Shown here in pieces: positions 33,140 through 42,106 of a DNA stretch of 64,000 nt. The notes under the pieces were generated by a model. The model searched no databases. It saw only the letters and a list, made by a program, of their open reading frames with translations, and was not told where the DNA came from. The DNA lies in assembly GCF_003627815.1 (NCBI RefSeq), contig NZ_CP032698.1:7440001-7504000 (forward strand), in the 5' to 3' direction. The position numbers and the translations under genes are program-made. The DNA is from Streptomyces hundungensis. Lineage in GTDB: Bacteria; Actinomycetota; Actinomycetes; Streptomycetales; Streptomycetaceae. Within the stretch, counting starts at the first letter, position 1, and the number at the start of each line of letters is the position of its first letter.

Positions 33140-33649
33140 TCAGCCGGTCGTCGTGTTCCGGCTGAACTCGTCCTTGCCGAAGCCGTCCCAACTGACCTCC
33201 AGCTTGGCCCCGTTGAGTTTGGCCGTGCCCTTGGTGCGGGTGGTGTTCTTGTCGGGGCAGGTCAGTCGCAGCGTCGCCGTACCGGCGGCGCTGTTCGCCG
33301 TTCCGCTGCACAGGTGCTCGCCGAGCACGGACGCGGTCCTTCCCTTGATGACGAGGGCCACCGGCTTGCCCTGGGTGACGGCGACCCACTCCCCGTCGAT
33401 CCCGCCGCCCGTGGACCCCGACGCGGCGCCGCCCCCCTTGCCGTGAGCGGGAGTTGAGGCGCCGGGCGCGGCCGGCGTTCCGGCCGTTGACCCGCTGCCC
33501 GTCGACGCCGTGCCCGACGCCGGCGTCGACGCCGTTCCCGACGGCTTGTCCGACGCCCGGTCGGAACCGCCGCTGCTGCACCCCGCGAGGACAAGGGAGA
33601 CGGCGAGCCCCACGGAGGCGAGGGCGGTGGTACGCGAGAAGCTGTGCAC
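33140..33649 (-). CDS. Lipoprotein with Ser/Thr/Gly linker, unknown function
   Basis: A 169-residue exported lipoprotein. The signal peptide ends in the lipobox LVLAGC, whose Cys23 would be lipidated. A low-complexity linker of about 65 residues (Ser/Thr/Gly/Ala/Pro) leads to a C-terminal domain of about 85 residues (DGEWVAVTQGKPVALVIKG to SWDGFGKDEFSRN) with two Cys (LCSG, LTCP) that probably form a disulfide. It resembles other short Streptomyces lipoproteins without known role. The start is GTG 33649; its ribosome site is weak. Confidence 0.75.
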   Translation of the reverse strand: MHSFSRTTALASVGLAVSLVLAGCSSGGSDRASDKPSGTASTPASGTASTGSGSTAGTPAAPGASTPAHGKGGGAASGSTGGGIDGEWVAVTQGKPVALVIKGRTASVLGEHLCSGTANSAAGTATLRLTCPDKNTTRTKGTAKLNGAKLEVSWDGFGKDEFSRNTTTG

Positions 33650-33740
33650 TGCTGATCGTCCCCTTGCGACGCGCTTTCCGGACGCGTCAAGCTACCAGCC
33701 GCCGCGGGCGCGTACCCGAACTTCTTCCGTACCTGAACCC

Positions 33741-33769
33741 TTGACGGGCTCGCCGGGCCCTCCTAACTT
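33741..33769 (+). promoter_or_regulatory. Predicted vegetative (HrdB-type) promoter
   Basis: TTGACG (33741-33746), an exact 17-bp spacer and TAACTT (33764-33769) form a good -35/-10 pair, 118 bp upstream of the ricin-lectin/beta-helix gene at 33888. This leaves a leader of about 110 bases. Confidence 0.6.
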
Positions 33770-33887
33770 CACACCTTGAAGAAAGGCGTGAACCCCTTGC
33801 GTCATTGATGGCGCCCCTCCCACCCCTCGTAACTCCTCCCGTACACCCCCCACTTGCCGCGTTCACCCCGCGGAACAGGAGAGACGT

Positions 33888-36113
33888 ATGCGAACATCTG
33901 GACCTTCCGCCCGGCTCAGGCCCGAGCATCGTGCCGCCCGGCCCACCCCGTTGCTCGCCCTGGGCGCCCTGCTCGCCTCCCTCGTCTCCGCGGCCGCCCT
34001 CGCCCCGGCCGCGCACGCCGCCGAGCTGCCCACGGGATGGGTCGCCGTGGCCGCCGGGAACAGCGGCAAATGCGTGGACGCGGCCGCCGCCGGCACCGCC
34101 GACGGCACGGCCGTCCAGCAGTACGCCTGCAACGCGAGCACCGCACAGCAGTGGCAGTTCCAGCCGCTCGGCGACGGATACGTCCGCGTCGCCAACCGCA
34201 ACGACGCGAGCAAGACGTGGGACGTCACCGACGTCTCCACGGCCGATGCCGCCCCGGTCCAGCTGTGGACGTACGGCGGCGGAGCCAACCAGCAGTGGCT
34301 GCCCGTCCAGGAGGCCGGCGGCGCCTACCACTTCGTGAACCGCAACAGCGGCAAGTGCCTGGACGTGCCGGGCGCCTCGACGGCCGACGGCGCCCGGCTT
34401 CAGCAGTACGCCTGCAACGGAACCCGTGCCCAGTCCTTCAGCCTCGGCGGTGTCGACAACCCCCAACCGCCGTCGGGCACACCGGACTTCGGGCCCAATG
34501 TGACCGTCTTCGACCCGTCGATGTCGGCCTCCACCATCCAGGGCAGGCTCAACCAGGTCTTCGCCCGACAGGAGAAGAACCAGTTCGGCACGGAGCGCTA
34601 CGCCCTGCTCTTCAAGCCCGGCACCTACAGCGCCGACGCCAACGTGGGTTTCTACACCCAGGTCGCCGGCCTCGGCCTCTCACCGGACGACGTCACCATC
34701 AACGGCGCCGTGCACGCCGAGGCCGACTGGTTCCAGGGCAACGCCACGCAGAACTTCTGGCGCTCGGCCGAGAACCTGTCCGTCAACCCCACCGGCGGCA
34801 GCGACCGTTGGGCCGTCTCCCAGGCCGCTCCCTACCGCCGCATGCACATACGCGGTGACCTCCAGCTCGACGACGGGGGCTGGTCGAGCGGCGGGTTCAT
34901 CGCCGACTCGAAGATCGACGGACAAGTACGCTCCGGTTCCCAGCAGCAGTGGCTGTCGCGCAACACCCAGTGGGGCAGCTGGAGCGGCTCCAACTGGAAC
35001 ATGGTGTTCGTGGGCGACGTCAACGCGCCGGCCAACACCTTCCCCAACCCGCCCTACACGACGGTCGCCCAGTCACCGGTGACCCGCGAGAAGCCCTTCC
35101 TGTACGTGGACGGCGCGGGCGCCTACAAGGTGTTCGTGCCGGCCGTGCGGACCAATACCCAGGGCACCACCTGGGCGGGCGGAAACCAGCCCGGCAGCTC
35201 CCTGGGCATCGACACCTTCTTCATCGTGAAGCCGGGCGCCTCGGCCACGGACATCAACCAGGCGCTCGCCCAGGGCAAGAACCTGCTGTTCACGCCCGGC
35301 GTCTACCACCTCGACCAGACCCTGAACGTGACCCGGGCGGACACCGTGGTCCTCGGGCTCGGCCTCGCCACGCTGGTCCCGGACAACGGCATCACCGCGC
35401 TGGACGTCGCCGACGTCGACGGTGTGAACGTGGCCGGACTCCTCATCGACGCGGGCACCACCAACTCCCCGACCCTGATGCGGGTCGGACCGAGCGGAGC
35501 GGGCGCCCGGCACACCACCGACCCGACCTCGCTGCACGACGTGTTCTTCCGCATCGGCGGCGCGGGGGTGGGCAAGGCCACCCAGAGCCTCGTCGTCAAC
35601 AGCTCCGACGTCATCGGCGACCACATGTGGCTGTGGCGCGCCGACCACGGCAGCGGCGTCGGCTGGACCAGCAACACCGCCGCCAACGGCCTGATCGTGA
35701 ACGGCACCGCCGTCACGATGTACGGGTTGTTCGTCGAGCACTACCAGCAGCATCAGGTCATATGGAACGGCAACGGAGGCCGCACCTACTTCTTCCAGAA
35801 CGAGATGCCGTACGACCCGCCGGGCCAGAGCTCCTGGATGAACGGCTCGACCCGCGGCTATGACGCCTACAAGGTGGCGAGCGGGGTGACCAGTCACGAG
35901 GCGTGGGGGCTCGGCAGTTACTGCTTCTTCAACGCCAACCCCTCGGTGGTGGCCGAGCGGGCCTTCGAGGCGCCCGCGTCCTCCGGAGTCCGCTTCCACG
36001 ACATGGTGACGGTCTCCCTCGGCGGCACCGGCACCATCAACCACGTCATCAACGACCGCGGTGGCCCCTCCAACTCCGCGACCAACGTGGCCGACCTGGT
36101 CTCGGGTCCCTAG
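33888..36113 (+). CDS. Secreted ricin-lectin domain plus right-handed beta-helix protein
   Basis: A 741-residue exported protein. The signal peptide runs to about residue 44 (AAHAA). A CBM13-type beta-trefoil (about 47-195) is shown by repeated GKCVDAA, VQQYACN, QQW and GKCLDVPGAST, LQQYACN blocks. A Pro-rich linker precedes about 530 residues of beta-helix, starting FGPNVTVFDPSM and including ARQEKNQFGTERYALLFKPGTY, a pectate-lyase-3/GH55-like opening. The same two-helix arrangement occurs in GH55 exo-beta-1,3-glucanases. I cannot identify catalytic residues, so activity on beta-glucan or another polysaccharide is inference. AGGAGAG precedes the ATG. Confidence 0.82.
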   Translation: MRTSGPSARLRPEHRAARPTPLLALGALLASLVSAAALAPAAHAAELPTGWVAVAAGNSGKCVDAAAAGTADGTAVQQYACNASTAQQWQFQPLGDGYVRVANRNDASKTWDVTDVSTADAAPVQLWTYGGGANQQWLPVQEAGGAYHFVNRNSGKCLDVPGASTADGARLQQYACNGTRAQSFSLGGVDNPQPPSGTPDFGPNVTVFDPSMSASTIQGRLNQVFARQEKNQFGTERYALLFKPGTYSADANVGFYTQVAGLGLSPDDVTINGAVHAEADWFQGNATQNFWRSAENLSVNPTGGSDRWAVSQAAPYRRMHIRGDLQLDDGGWSSGGFIADSKIDGQVRSGSQQQWLSRNTQWGSWSGSNWNMVFVGDVNAPANTFPNPPYTTVAQSPVTREKPFLYVDGAGAYKVFVPAVRTNTQGTTWAGGNQPGSSLGIDTFFIVKPGASATDINQALAQGKNLLFTPGVYHLDQTLNVTRADTVVLGLGLATLVPDNGITALDVADVDGVNVAGLLIDAGTTNSPTLMRVGPSGAGARHTTDPTSLHDVFFRIGGAGVGKATQSLVVNSSDVIGDHMWLWRADHGSGVGWTSNTAANGLIVNGTAVTMYGLFVEHYQQHQVIWNGNGGRTYFFQNEMPYDPPGQSSWMNGSTRGYDAYKVASGVTSHEAWGLGSYCFFNANPSVVAERAFEAPASSGVRFHDMVTVSLGGTGTINHVINDRGGPSNSATNVADLVSGP

Positions 36114-36124
36114 CCCGCCGCCGG

Positions 36125-36511
36125 TCAGTCGTCCAGGGTGATCCGGACGGCCACCGTGCCGGTCGTGCCGCGCCGCAGCCGGCTGCCGAGCAGGGTGAGC
36201 CGTCCGAGCACCCCGTACTTGCGGCGCAGCAGCGCCCGGCAGGCCTCGGCGGCGGCAGCGTCGCAGATCACCGCGGTCGCCCGGTGCTGCTCGCCGGTGG
36301 GGTTGCCGCGCACGTCGCAGGGGCCGACCAGCACCTCGGGCCGGTTGCGGATGCGTTTGACCTTCCAGGAGTCCGCCACCGTCCAGATCACCAGGGCGTC
36401 CTCGTCCCGCACCACCCACACCGGGGTGGGGACGCCCGTGCCGTCCTTCTTGTAGGTCGTGACGAGCAGATACTTGCCGGCGCCGAGCCGGTCCAGCACA
36501 TCGCCACGCAT
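36125..36511 (-). CDS. PPOX-class F420-dependent or FMN-binding protein
   Basis: A 128-residue split-beta-barrel protein. I used the ATG at 36511 (MRGDVLDRLGAGKYLLVTTYKKDG) with GAGG upstream, because residues further upstream are low-complexity. KYLLVTTYKKDGTGVPTPVWVVRD, WKVKRIRNRPEVLVGPCD and the C-terminal TGTVAVRI match the actinobacterial PPOX/F420 oxidoreductase group that reduces small molecules with F420H2 or binds flavin. It converges with the beta-helix gene, with only 11 bp between them. Confidence 0.83.
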   Translation of the reverse strand: MRGDVLDRLGAGKYLLVTTYKKDGTGVPTPVWVVRDEDALVIWTVADSWKVKRIRNRPEVLVGPCDVRGNPTGEQHRATAVICDAAAAEACRALLRRKYGVLGRLTLLGSRLRRGTTGTVAVRITLDD

Positions 36512-36747
36512 GGCGCCATCCTCAGGGTCCGCGGAGAGAGATCGAAGGCCCTTTGTAGCAGGCGGGCGCCGCCGACGGGCCGATCGGGGCCGGCCGTTCC
36601 ACGGCCGGGACCGGCTTGACCGGAAGCCGACTTGACGTCCCCCGCCCCCGACGCGCATCCATACCCCCGCGCGGCGCGCGCTGCCACGATGGGACGGCAG
36701 ACCTTCACGGTGACGCGGGCATCCTCGCGTGACGACAGGAGCAACCG

Positions 36748-37782
36748 TTGGCGACCAGCTCGGATTCCACGACGGCCCCCACCGACCCCCTCAGCCGCCC
36801 GCTGCTCAACCAGCTGGTGTACGGACACATCTATTCGGCCTCGGTCCGGGCGGTGGCGGTGCACCGCGTCGCGGACCGGCTGGCGGGAGGGGCCCGCACC
36901 GCCGAGCAACTCGCCGAGGACTGCGGGCTGCACGCGGACGCGCTGCGCCGGGTGCTGCGCCTGCTCACCATGCACGGGCTGTTCACCCAGGACGAGAAGG
37001 GCGCCTTCGGCCTGACCGAGGCGGGCCGGCCGCTGCGTACGGACGTCGCCGGATCGCAGCACGCGGCGGCCCTGTTCCTCACCGGCGACATGCTCCGCCG
37101 CTCCGCCGACGGCATCCCGGACACGGTGAGGACCGGGGCGACGCCCTTCGAGGAGACCCACGGGCTCCCCTTCTTCGGACACCTCGCGGCCTCGCCCGAG
37201 GCGCGGGAGCTCTTCGACGCCGCGATGGCCGCGCAGTCGGGCCGGGTCGTCGACCTCATCGCGGGGAGCTACGCCTTTCCCGCCCGGGGCACGGTGATCG
37301 ACGTGGGCGGCGGGCGGGGAGGGCTCCTGCGGGCGGTCCTCGGCCGCCAACCCGCCCTGACGGGCGTGCTGTTCGACCGCCCCGAGACCGTCCGCGACCA
37401 TGTACTCGACACCGGGGACCTGCGCGGACGCTGGAGCGTGGCGGGCGGTGACTTCTTCACGGAGGTACCGTCCGGCGGCGATCTCTATCTGCTCAAGAAC
37501 ATCCTGCACGACTGGGACGACGTGGACTGCCTGCGCATTCTCGCCGCGATCCGGGCGGCGGCGGTCCCGGGCAAGCGGCTGCTCGTCGTGGACGCGGTCC
37601 TGCCCGACAACGGCGACCCGCACCCCGCCGTCGAGCTGGACATGATCATGCTGATGATGGTGCGCGGCAGGGAGCGTACGGCCGCGGAGTTCGAGGGGCT
37701 GCTCACCCGGTCCGGGTTCCGGCTCCACCGCATCCTTCGGACGCCGTCGCTGCCCTCGATCATCGAGGCGGAGGCCGTGTGA
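36748..37782 (+). CDS. SAM-dependent O-methyltransferase (plant COMT-like fold)
   Basis: A 344-residue methyltransferase. The start is TTG 36748, with AGGAG seven bases upstream; no better codon exists. The N-terminal helical dimerisation/winged-helix domain (DRLAGGARTAEQLAEDCGLHADALRRVLRLL) is followed by motif I VIDVGGGRGGLLRAVL, VLFDRPETV, and LKNILHDWDDVDCLRIL, the region holding the general-base His in this family. Such enzymes methylate aromatic hydroxyls in polyketide or phenazine pathways, but no such cluster is nearby. Confidence 0.9.
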   Translation: MATSSDSTTAPTDPLSRPLLNQLVYGHIYSASVRAVAVHRVADRLAGGARTAEQLAEDCGLHADALRRVLRLLTMHGLFTQDEKGAFGLTEAGRPLRTDVAGSQHAAALFLTGDMLRRSADGIPDTVRTGATPFEETHGLPFFGHLAASPEARELFDAAMAAQSGRVVDLIAGSYAFPARGTVIDVGGGRGGLLRAVLGRQPALTGVLFDRPETVRDHVLDTGDLRGRWSVAGGDFFTEVPSGGDLYLLKNILHDWDDVDCLRILAAIRAAAVPGKRLLVVDAVLPDNGDPHPAVELDMIMLMMVRGRERTAAEFEGLLTRSGFRLHRILRTPSLPSIIEAEAV

Positions 37783-37815
37783 ACGGGGCGGCCCCACCGC
37801 CCCGTTCGCCGATTC

Positions 37816-38286
37816 CTACAGCGCCGCCACCACGGCGCGGGCGCAGAGGGCGACCACGGTGAGCAGGCCGAGGATGATCAGCCAGGACGCCGGGCCGGTG
37901 TGCCGGCCGCCGCGCGCGGGCTTCCTCGGCCGTCTCGTCGTGCCCCTCTTCTCCCTGCCGGGTCTCGACGGTCTGGGGGCGCCGCCGGACGCGGCGCCCA
38001 CGGCGGTCTCCGCGAGCAACCTGCGGCAGACGGCGGCGAGTTCGTGCCGGCCGCCGGTGAGGTCGGCCACCGTCTCCGAGCGGGCCGGGGCGGTGGTGCC
38101 CCCGTCCAGGATGCGGCCCGCGCGGATCAGGACCTGGTCCTGGCCGCCGGTGGGGGAGAGGCTGATCCAGCGTTCGACGTGCGAGCCCCGGATGACCACC
38201 GTGCCCGAGCGCTCGCGGTAGAGCGTGTGCTCCCGCCACAACAAATCCGCCAACTCGCCTGCGGTCTCCCGTAGTTGCGCGCTCAC
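37816..38286 (-). CDS. Hypothetical protein with C-terminal membrane helix
   Basis: A 156-residue protein of unknown function. Start GTG 38286 (VSAQLRETAGELADLLWREHTLYRE) with GGGGGAAG upstream. The N-terminal ~85 residues form a soluble domain (VVIRGSHVERWISLSPTGGQDQVLIRAGRILDGG). A basic, Pro-rich stretch (RPGREKRGTTRRPRKPARGGR) precedes one C-terminal helix (WLIILGLLTVVALCARAVVAAL), so it is probably tail-anchored with the domain in the cytoplasm. It may be co-transcribed with the frameshifted hypothetical gene 79 bp upstream. Confidence 0.6.
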   Translation of the reverse strand: MSAQLRETAGELADLLWREHTLYRERSGTVVIRGSHVERWISLSPTGGQDQVLIRAGRILDGGTTAPARSETVADLTGGRHELAAVCRRLLAETAVGAASGGAPRPSRPGREKRGTTRRPRKPARGGRHTGPASWLIILGLLTVVALCARAVVAAL

Positions 38287-38365
38287 GCTTCCCCCGTCGC
38301 CCCTCGACATTCGAACAAGCATCGCACTCTAGCGGGAGCGGGGGCGCCCCGCGAACCGGGGTGGC

Positions 38366-38804
38366 TCACTGCGCCGGTTCGACCTCCAGATAGTGGTGAC
38401 GGCGCGGTCCGCGGTACTCCAGCGCCACCCATCCCAGCGGCCGGAGCCGCGGCACACCGCCGCAGCTCCTCGTTGGCCGCGTACTCGGCGCCACTGCCCG
38501 GCGGCCCGAGCCACTCCACGCGGACGGCGCGGGCCCCCTCGACGGCGCTGACGCGGTAACCGGTGGCACATCGCTCGCCCTGCCCGTCGACGGCGGACGC
38601 CGGGAGACCCGCGGCCTCCAGGGCGAGCGCGACCGCCCGCACCGGCCTGAGCCGCTCCCACTGCGCGGGGCCCGAGACGTCCATGACCCGCCGGATGTTC
38701 AACAGCCCCTCGAAGGCGGTGCGCACGGCGGCCGTCCGGCCCGCGCCGACCGCCAGGGGCCCGTCCCCCGTGGCCGCTTCGAACGGCTCCGCAACCTCAC
38801 TCAT
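38366..38804 (-). pseudogene. Hypothetical gene with a single-base frameshift
   Basis: The 5' part (from ATG 38804, GGAGGGGG upstream) reads MSEVAEPFEAATGDG through VSGPAQWERLRPVRAV to AEYAANEELRRC near 38470. From there GC-rich third positions and plausible protein continue only in another frame (VPRLRPLGWVALEYRG, then HHYLEVEPAQ and stop at 38366). The 439-bp length is one base more than a multiple of three, so one extra base near 38465-38480 explains it. This is either a recent inactivating insertion or a sequencing error. The intact protein would have about 145 residues and no family I recognise. Confidence 0.65.
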
Positions 38805-38875
38805 CCGACCACCCCCTCCATCCTCAGGATGCTGGCCCCCACCGCACGCTGTCGAGCGCGGCGTGGGCCGCCGTG

Positions 38876-39616
38876 TCACCGCCCGCCGGCCACGCGAAGG
38901 ATCGCACCGCTTGTGTACGAGGCGTCGGGCGACAGGAGCCAGGCGACGGCGGCGGCGACCTCGGACGCCTCGCCGGCACGGCCGAGCGGGATGGCCGGGG
39001 CCATCCTGGCCGGGCGTTCGGGATCGCCCATCGTGGCGTGCATATCGGTGTCGATGAGGCCCGGGGCGACCGCGTTGACGCGGATGCGGTCCTGGCCGAG
39101 TTCCTTGGAGAGCCCGATCGTCAGGGCGTCGGTGGCCGCCTTGGACGCGGCGTAGTGGACATACTCCCCGGGGCTGCCGAGCGTGGCCGCTCCCGAGGAG
39201 ATGTTGACGATGGCGCCCCCGCCGGCGGCCGCCATGTCACGGGCGGCCCGTCGGCAGCACAGCAGATAGCCGAGGAGGTTGACGTCGACCACCCGGCGCA
39301 GGTCCTCCGTACGGGCATCGGCGAGACGGCCGAGCGGACCCGTGACACCGGCGTTGTTGACCAGGCCGGTGACGGGCCCCAGTTCCGCCGCCGCGGTGTC
39401 GAACAGCCGCTCCACGTCGGCCTCTTGGGAGGTGTCGGCCCGCACGGTGACGCACCGGGCCCCGGCCGCGCGCACCTGATCGGCCACCTCGTGTGCGGCC
39501 CCCTCGTTGCTGACGTAGCCGAGGGCCAGGTCGTGCCCGTCGGCCGCGAGCCGGACGCAGGTCGCCGCGCCGATCCCGCGACTGCCGCCAGTGACGATGG
39601 TGACCGGACGAGCCAT
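38876..39616 (-). CDS. SDR-family 3-oxoacyl-ACP reductase-like oxidoreductase
   Basis: A 246-residue short-chain dehydrogenase, NADPH-dependent by type. The cofactor loop is TGGSRGIGAA, then LVNNAG, the catalytic Ser in NISSGAATLG and the YxxxK in YVHYAASKAA, ending with LLSPDASYTSGAILRVAGG. Start ATG 39616 has GGGAGG upstream. FabG-like SDRs act in fatty-acid synthesis or on diverse carbonyls; the solitary context gives no substrate. The OhrR gene lies 118 bp upstream on the same strand. Confidence 0.9.
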   Translation of the reverse strand: MARPVTIVTGGSRGIGAATCVRLAADGHDLALGYVSNEGAAHEVADQVRAAGARCVTVRADTSQEADVERLFDTAAAELGPVTGLVNNAGVTGPLGRLADARTEDLRRVVDVNLLGYLLCCRRAARDMAAAGGGAIVNISSGAATLGSPGEYVHYAASKAATDALTIGLSKELGQDRIRVNAVAPGLIDTDMHATMGDPERPARMAPAIPLGRAGEASEVAAAVAWLLSPDASYTSGAILRVAGGR

Positions 39617-39734
39617 GTGCTGCCTCCCGAGCTCTGCGCTGTTCACGCCGCAAGTGTGCAGGATGCGCAGGTGAGCCCTGTCGGGCGGGGCAACCCTTCC
39701 CCGTGGTGAGGGCACATAGGGCCCGCGCACATGG

Positions 39735-40223
39735 CTAGTGGTCCGACGATGGGTGTGTCGCCGCCGCGGTGTCGAGGCCCTCCGTGAGCGTGGCCAGGAG
39801 GGTGCGCAAGGCGTGGAAGTCCTCCGGAGGGAGATTGACGGCTCGCGCGATGTGGTGCGGCACCGCCAGCGCGCGCTCCCGCAGGGCCGTGCCCTGTTCG
39901 GTGAGGCGGATGGTGACGGAGCGCTCGTCGGCCCGGCTGCGCCGGCGCTCGACGAAGCCCGCCGACTCCAGGCGCTTGAGCAGGGGTGACAGCGTCCCCG
40001 AGTCGAGCCGCAGCTTCTCGCCGATGCTCTTGACCGGCAGCTCGCCGTGCTCCCACAGCGTCAGCATCACCAGGTACTGCGGATAGGTGAGACCCAGGTC
40101 CTTCAGGAGCGTGCGGTAGACGCCGTTGAAGGCGCGCGAAGCCGCGTGCAACGAGAAGCAGAGCTGGAGGTCGAGCCGCAGATAGTCCTCGTCGTGCGGG
40201 CGGGCGGAGGGCGTGGTCACCAT
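39735..40223 (-). CDS. ohrR: OhrR-type MarR regulator of organic peroxide response
   Basis: A 162-residue repressor with the peroxide-sensing Cys22 in the conserved context LDLQLCFSLHAASRAFN. The winged helix contains LPVKSIGEKLRLDSGTLSPLLKRLESAGFVERRRSRADERSV split over helix and wing. Oxidation of the Cys by organic hydroperoxides releases it from DNA. It is divergent from the ohr gene and both share the operator at 40252-40273. I used ATG 40223, just before the conserved region; upstream sequence is the operator itself. Confidence 0.93.
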   Translation of the reverse strand: MVTTPSARPHDEDYLRLDLQLCFSLHAASRAFNGVYRTLLKDLGLTYPQYLVMLTLWEHGELPVKSIGEKLRLDSGTLSPLLKRLESAGFVERRRSRADERSVTIRLTEQGTALRERALAVPHHIARAVNLPPEDFHALRTLLATLTEGLDTAAATHPSSDH

Positions 40224-40251
40224 GCGTTCCAGGCTAGCACTCACGCCATTT

Positions 40252-40273
40252 AGTTGTGCACAACTTAATTGTG
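40252..40273. promoter_or_regulatory. OhrR operator: two overlapping palindromes
   Basis: AGTTGTG-CACAACT (40252-40265) is a perfect 14-bp palindrome. It overlaps CACAA-CTTAA-TTGTG at 40259-40273, so three TTGTG/CACAA half-sites share one AT-rich patch between the divergent ohrR and ohr starts. This is the expected place and style for cooperative OhrR binding. The proteins and spacing are seen; binding is inferred. Confidence 0.75.
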
Positions 40274-40359
40274 TGCCAGAGTTGCTCCGGGCAAGCCGAG
40301 GCTTCCCCGTACGGAGCCGCACCGACCCCGTACGGATGGATATGAGAGGAACCGATCCC

Positions 40360-40776
<417 letters not shown>

Positions 40777-40809
40777 TACCGCGGGTCGATGGCGACCACC
40801 GGGTCGCGC

Positions 40810-41763
40810 TCAGGCGCGGTGGGCCAGCAGGCTCCGGTACCACCCGAGGGTGTCGTCGAGGGTGTCCGCCATGGCGATGGGCGTGGCGCCGAACGCGGCC
40901 TCGAAGGCGCCCGAGAGCATGATCTGCGGCTCGGTGTGCTGGTAGAACATCTCGGCGTACGCGTCCATGAAGACCTGGTCGAACGGGCCGAAGGGGCGCG
41001 GCTCGTCCAGGGTGACGACCTTCAGCGGCCGGCCGACCCGCGCCTCGATCATCCCCAGCACCTCACGGGTGGTCAGGGCCGGCGCGGTGGGAAGGTGCCA
41101 CACCCGGCCGTCGCCGCGCGGGCTCTCGCCGAGCGTGGCGAGCCCGGCGGCCACCGCGCGGATGTCCGTATAGCTGTGCGGCAGGTCGATGTCGCCCAGG
41201 GTCAACACCTCGTCGCCGGTCAGCGCCCCGGGGAAGACGGCCGCGCCGAGCGTGGAGTTCATGACCCCGGGGCCGACGAAGTCGGCGGACCGGCCGAGCA
41301 CCACCGAAACGCGCCCCTCGCGGTGTGCGGCGAGGTAGTTCTCGTCGAGCTCGGCGCGCATTCTGCCCTTGAGGCTGGTGGCGCGCCACGGGGTGTCCTC
41401 GGTCATGGCATCCCCGTGGGTGGTGCCGTACGGGTAAAGCGTGTCGAGTACGACCAGGCGCGCGCCCGCCTCCTCGACGGCGCCCAGCACCGCCCGCTGG
41501 ATGCGCGGCACGACGTCGAGCTGGAGGTGGTAGGCGACATTGACGCAGTGGTAGACGACGCCGGCCCCCCGGAGGGCGGCGGCGGCCCCCTCGTGGGTCG
41601 AGACGTCACCCTTCATCCGGTCAACTCCCGCTATCGCAGCGCCAGTTGCCGTGCGGTCGACGAGGCGGACCGGGTGGCCCCGGCGGGCGAGCTCCGTGGC
41701 GAGCGCGGTGCCGGCCGGACCCGAGCCGAGGACCACATGCAGGTTGCTGTCCGTGTGTGCCAT
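40810..41763 (-). CDS. NAD(P)-dependent epimerase/dehydratase-like protein
   Basis: A 317-residue extended-SDR (Rossmann) protein. The cofactor loop VVLGSGPAGTALATELARRG is a GxGxxG variant, followed by VRLVDRTATG. The usual catalytic YxxxK is not clear. The motif LYPYGTTHGDAMTE and the WRATSLKGRMRAELDEN segment resemble the NmrA/epimerase branch of oxidoreductases. The ATG at 41763 has GAGGGGA upstream. Convergent with ohr, 33 bp apart. No sugar-nucleotide genes are nearby. Confidence 0.75.
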   Translation of the reverse strand: MAHTDSNLHVVLGSGPAGTALATELARRGHPVRLVDRTATGAAIAGVDRMKGDVSTHEGAAAALRGAGVVYHCVNVAYHLQLDVVPRIQRAVLGAVEEAGARLVVLDTLYPYGTTHGDAMTEDTPWRATSLKGRMRAELDENYLAAHREGRVSVVLGRSADFVGPGVMNSTLGAAVFPGALTGDEVLTLGDIDLPHSYTDIRAVAAGLATLGESPRGDGRVWHLPTAPALTTREVLGMIEARVGRPLKVVTLDEPRPFGPFDQVFMDAYAEMFYQHTEPQIMLSGAFEAAFGATPIAMADTLDDTLGWYRSLLAHRA

Positions 41764-42106
41764 GACGATTCCCCTCACATCCGGACGGCGCTCCGCCCGG
41801 CTCTTTGTTATGTGCAGTGCCGTTAGTTAGAGACTATAACGCTCGTGATAGTGGCCCGCAATGCGGATGTGTCATAAGGCATGTGGTGCGGGCGCGGCGA
41901 GGGTCGGCGAGGGCCGGGCGCGCCTGCTCGTGGACCCCGCGCGGAGCCCGCGGACCCCGCGTGGGACCTGCCTGGGACCTCCGTCGGACCCGCGTGGGCC
42001 GGTACGCGGGGCCGCCGAGCGGGCAGCAAAAAGCGGGCAGTGGCTTGCGCACACCGCCCGCTGGGGAGAGGGTCGGCCGCCCCGCCTGAGCGGGAGCGGC
42101 CACCCC
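41764..42106. other. 343-bp intergenic region
   Basis: No gene seen. The part near 41820-41850 is AT-rich (TTAGTTAGAGACTATAAC) and should hold the promoter of the epimerase-like gene. The middle, 41935-42000, is low-complexity with repeated GGACC/GGGACCT blocks. The right end holds the MFS terminator at 42028-42062. Confidence 0.5.
42028..42062 (-). terminator. Rho-independent terminator of the MFS porter gene
   Basis: On the minus strand AGCGGGCGGTG and CACTGCCCGCT pair over 11 positions with one wobble around a 9-base loop, followed by a T-run (TTTTT with the stem end). It lies 45 bp downstream of the MFS stop. A T-tract is uncommon in this GC-rich sequence. Confidence 0.75.

Noticed and set aside
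38283..38470. C-terminal continuation of the frameshifted hypothetical gene to 38283
   Set aside because: Third-position GC falls and the peptide becomes low-complexity; the coding signal is in the other frame ending at 38366.
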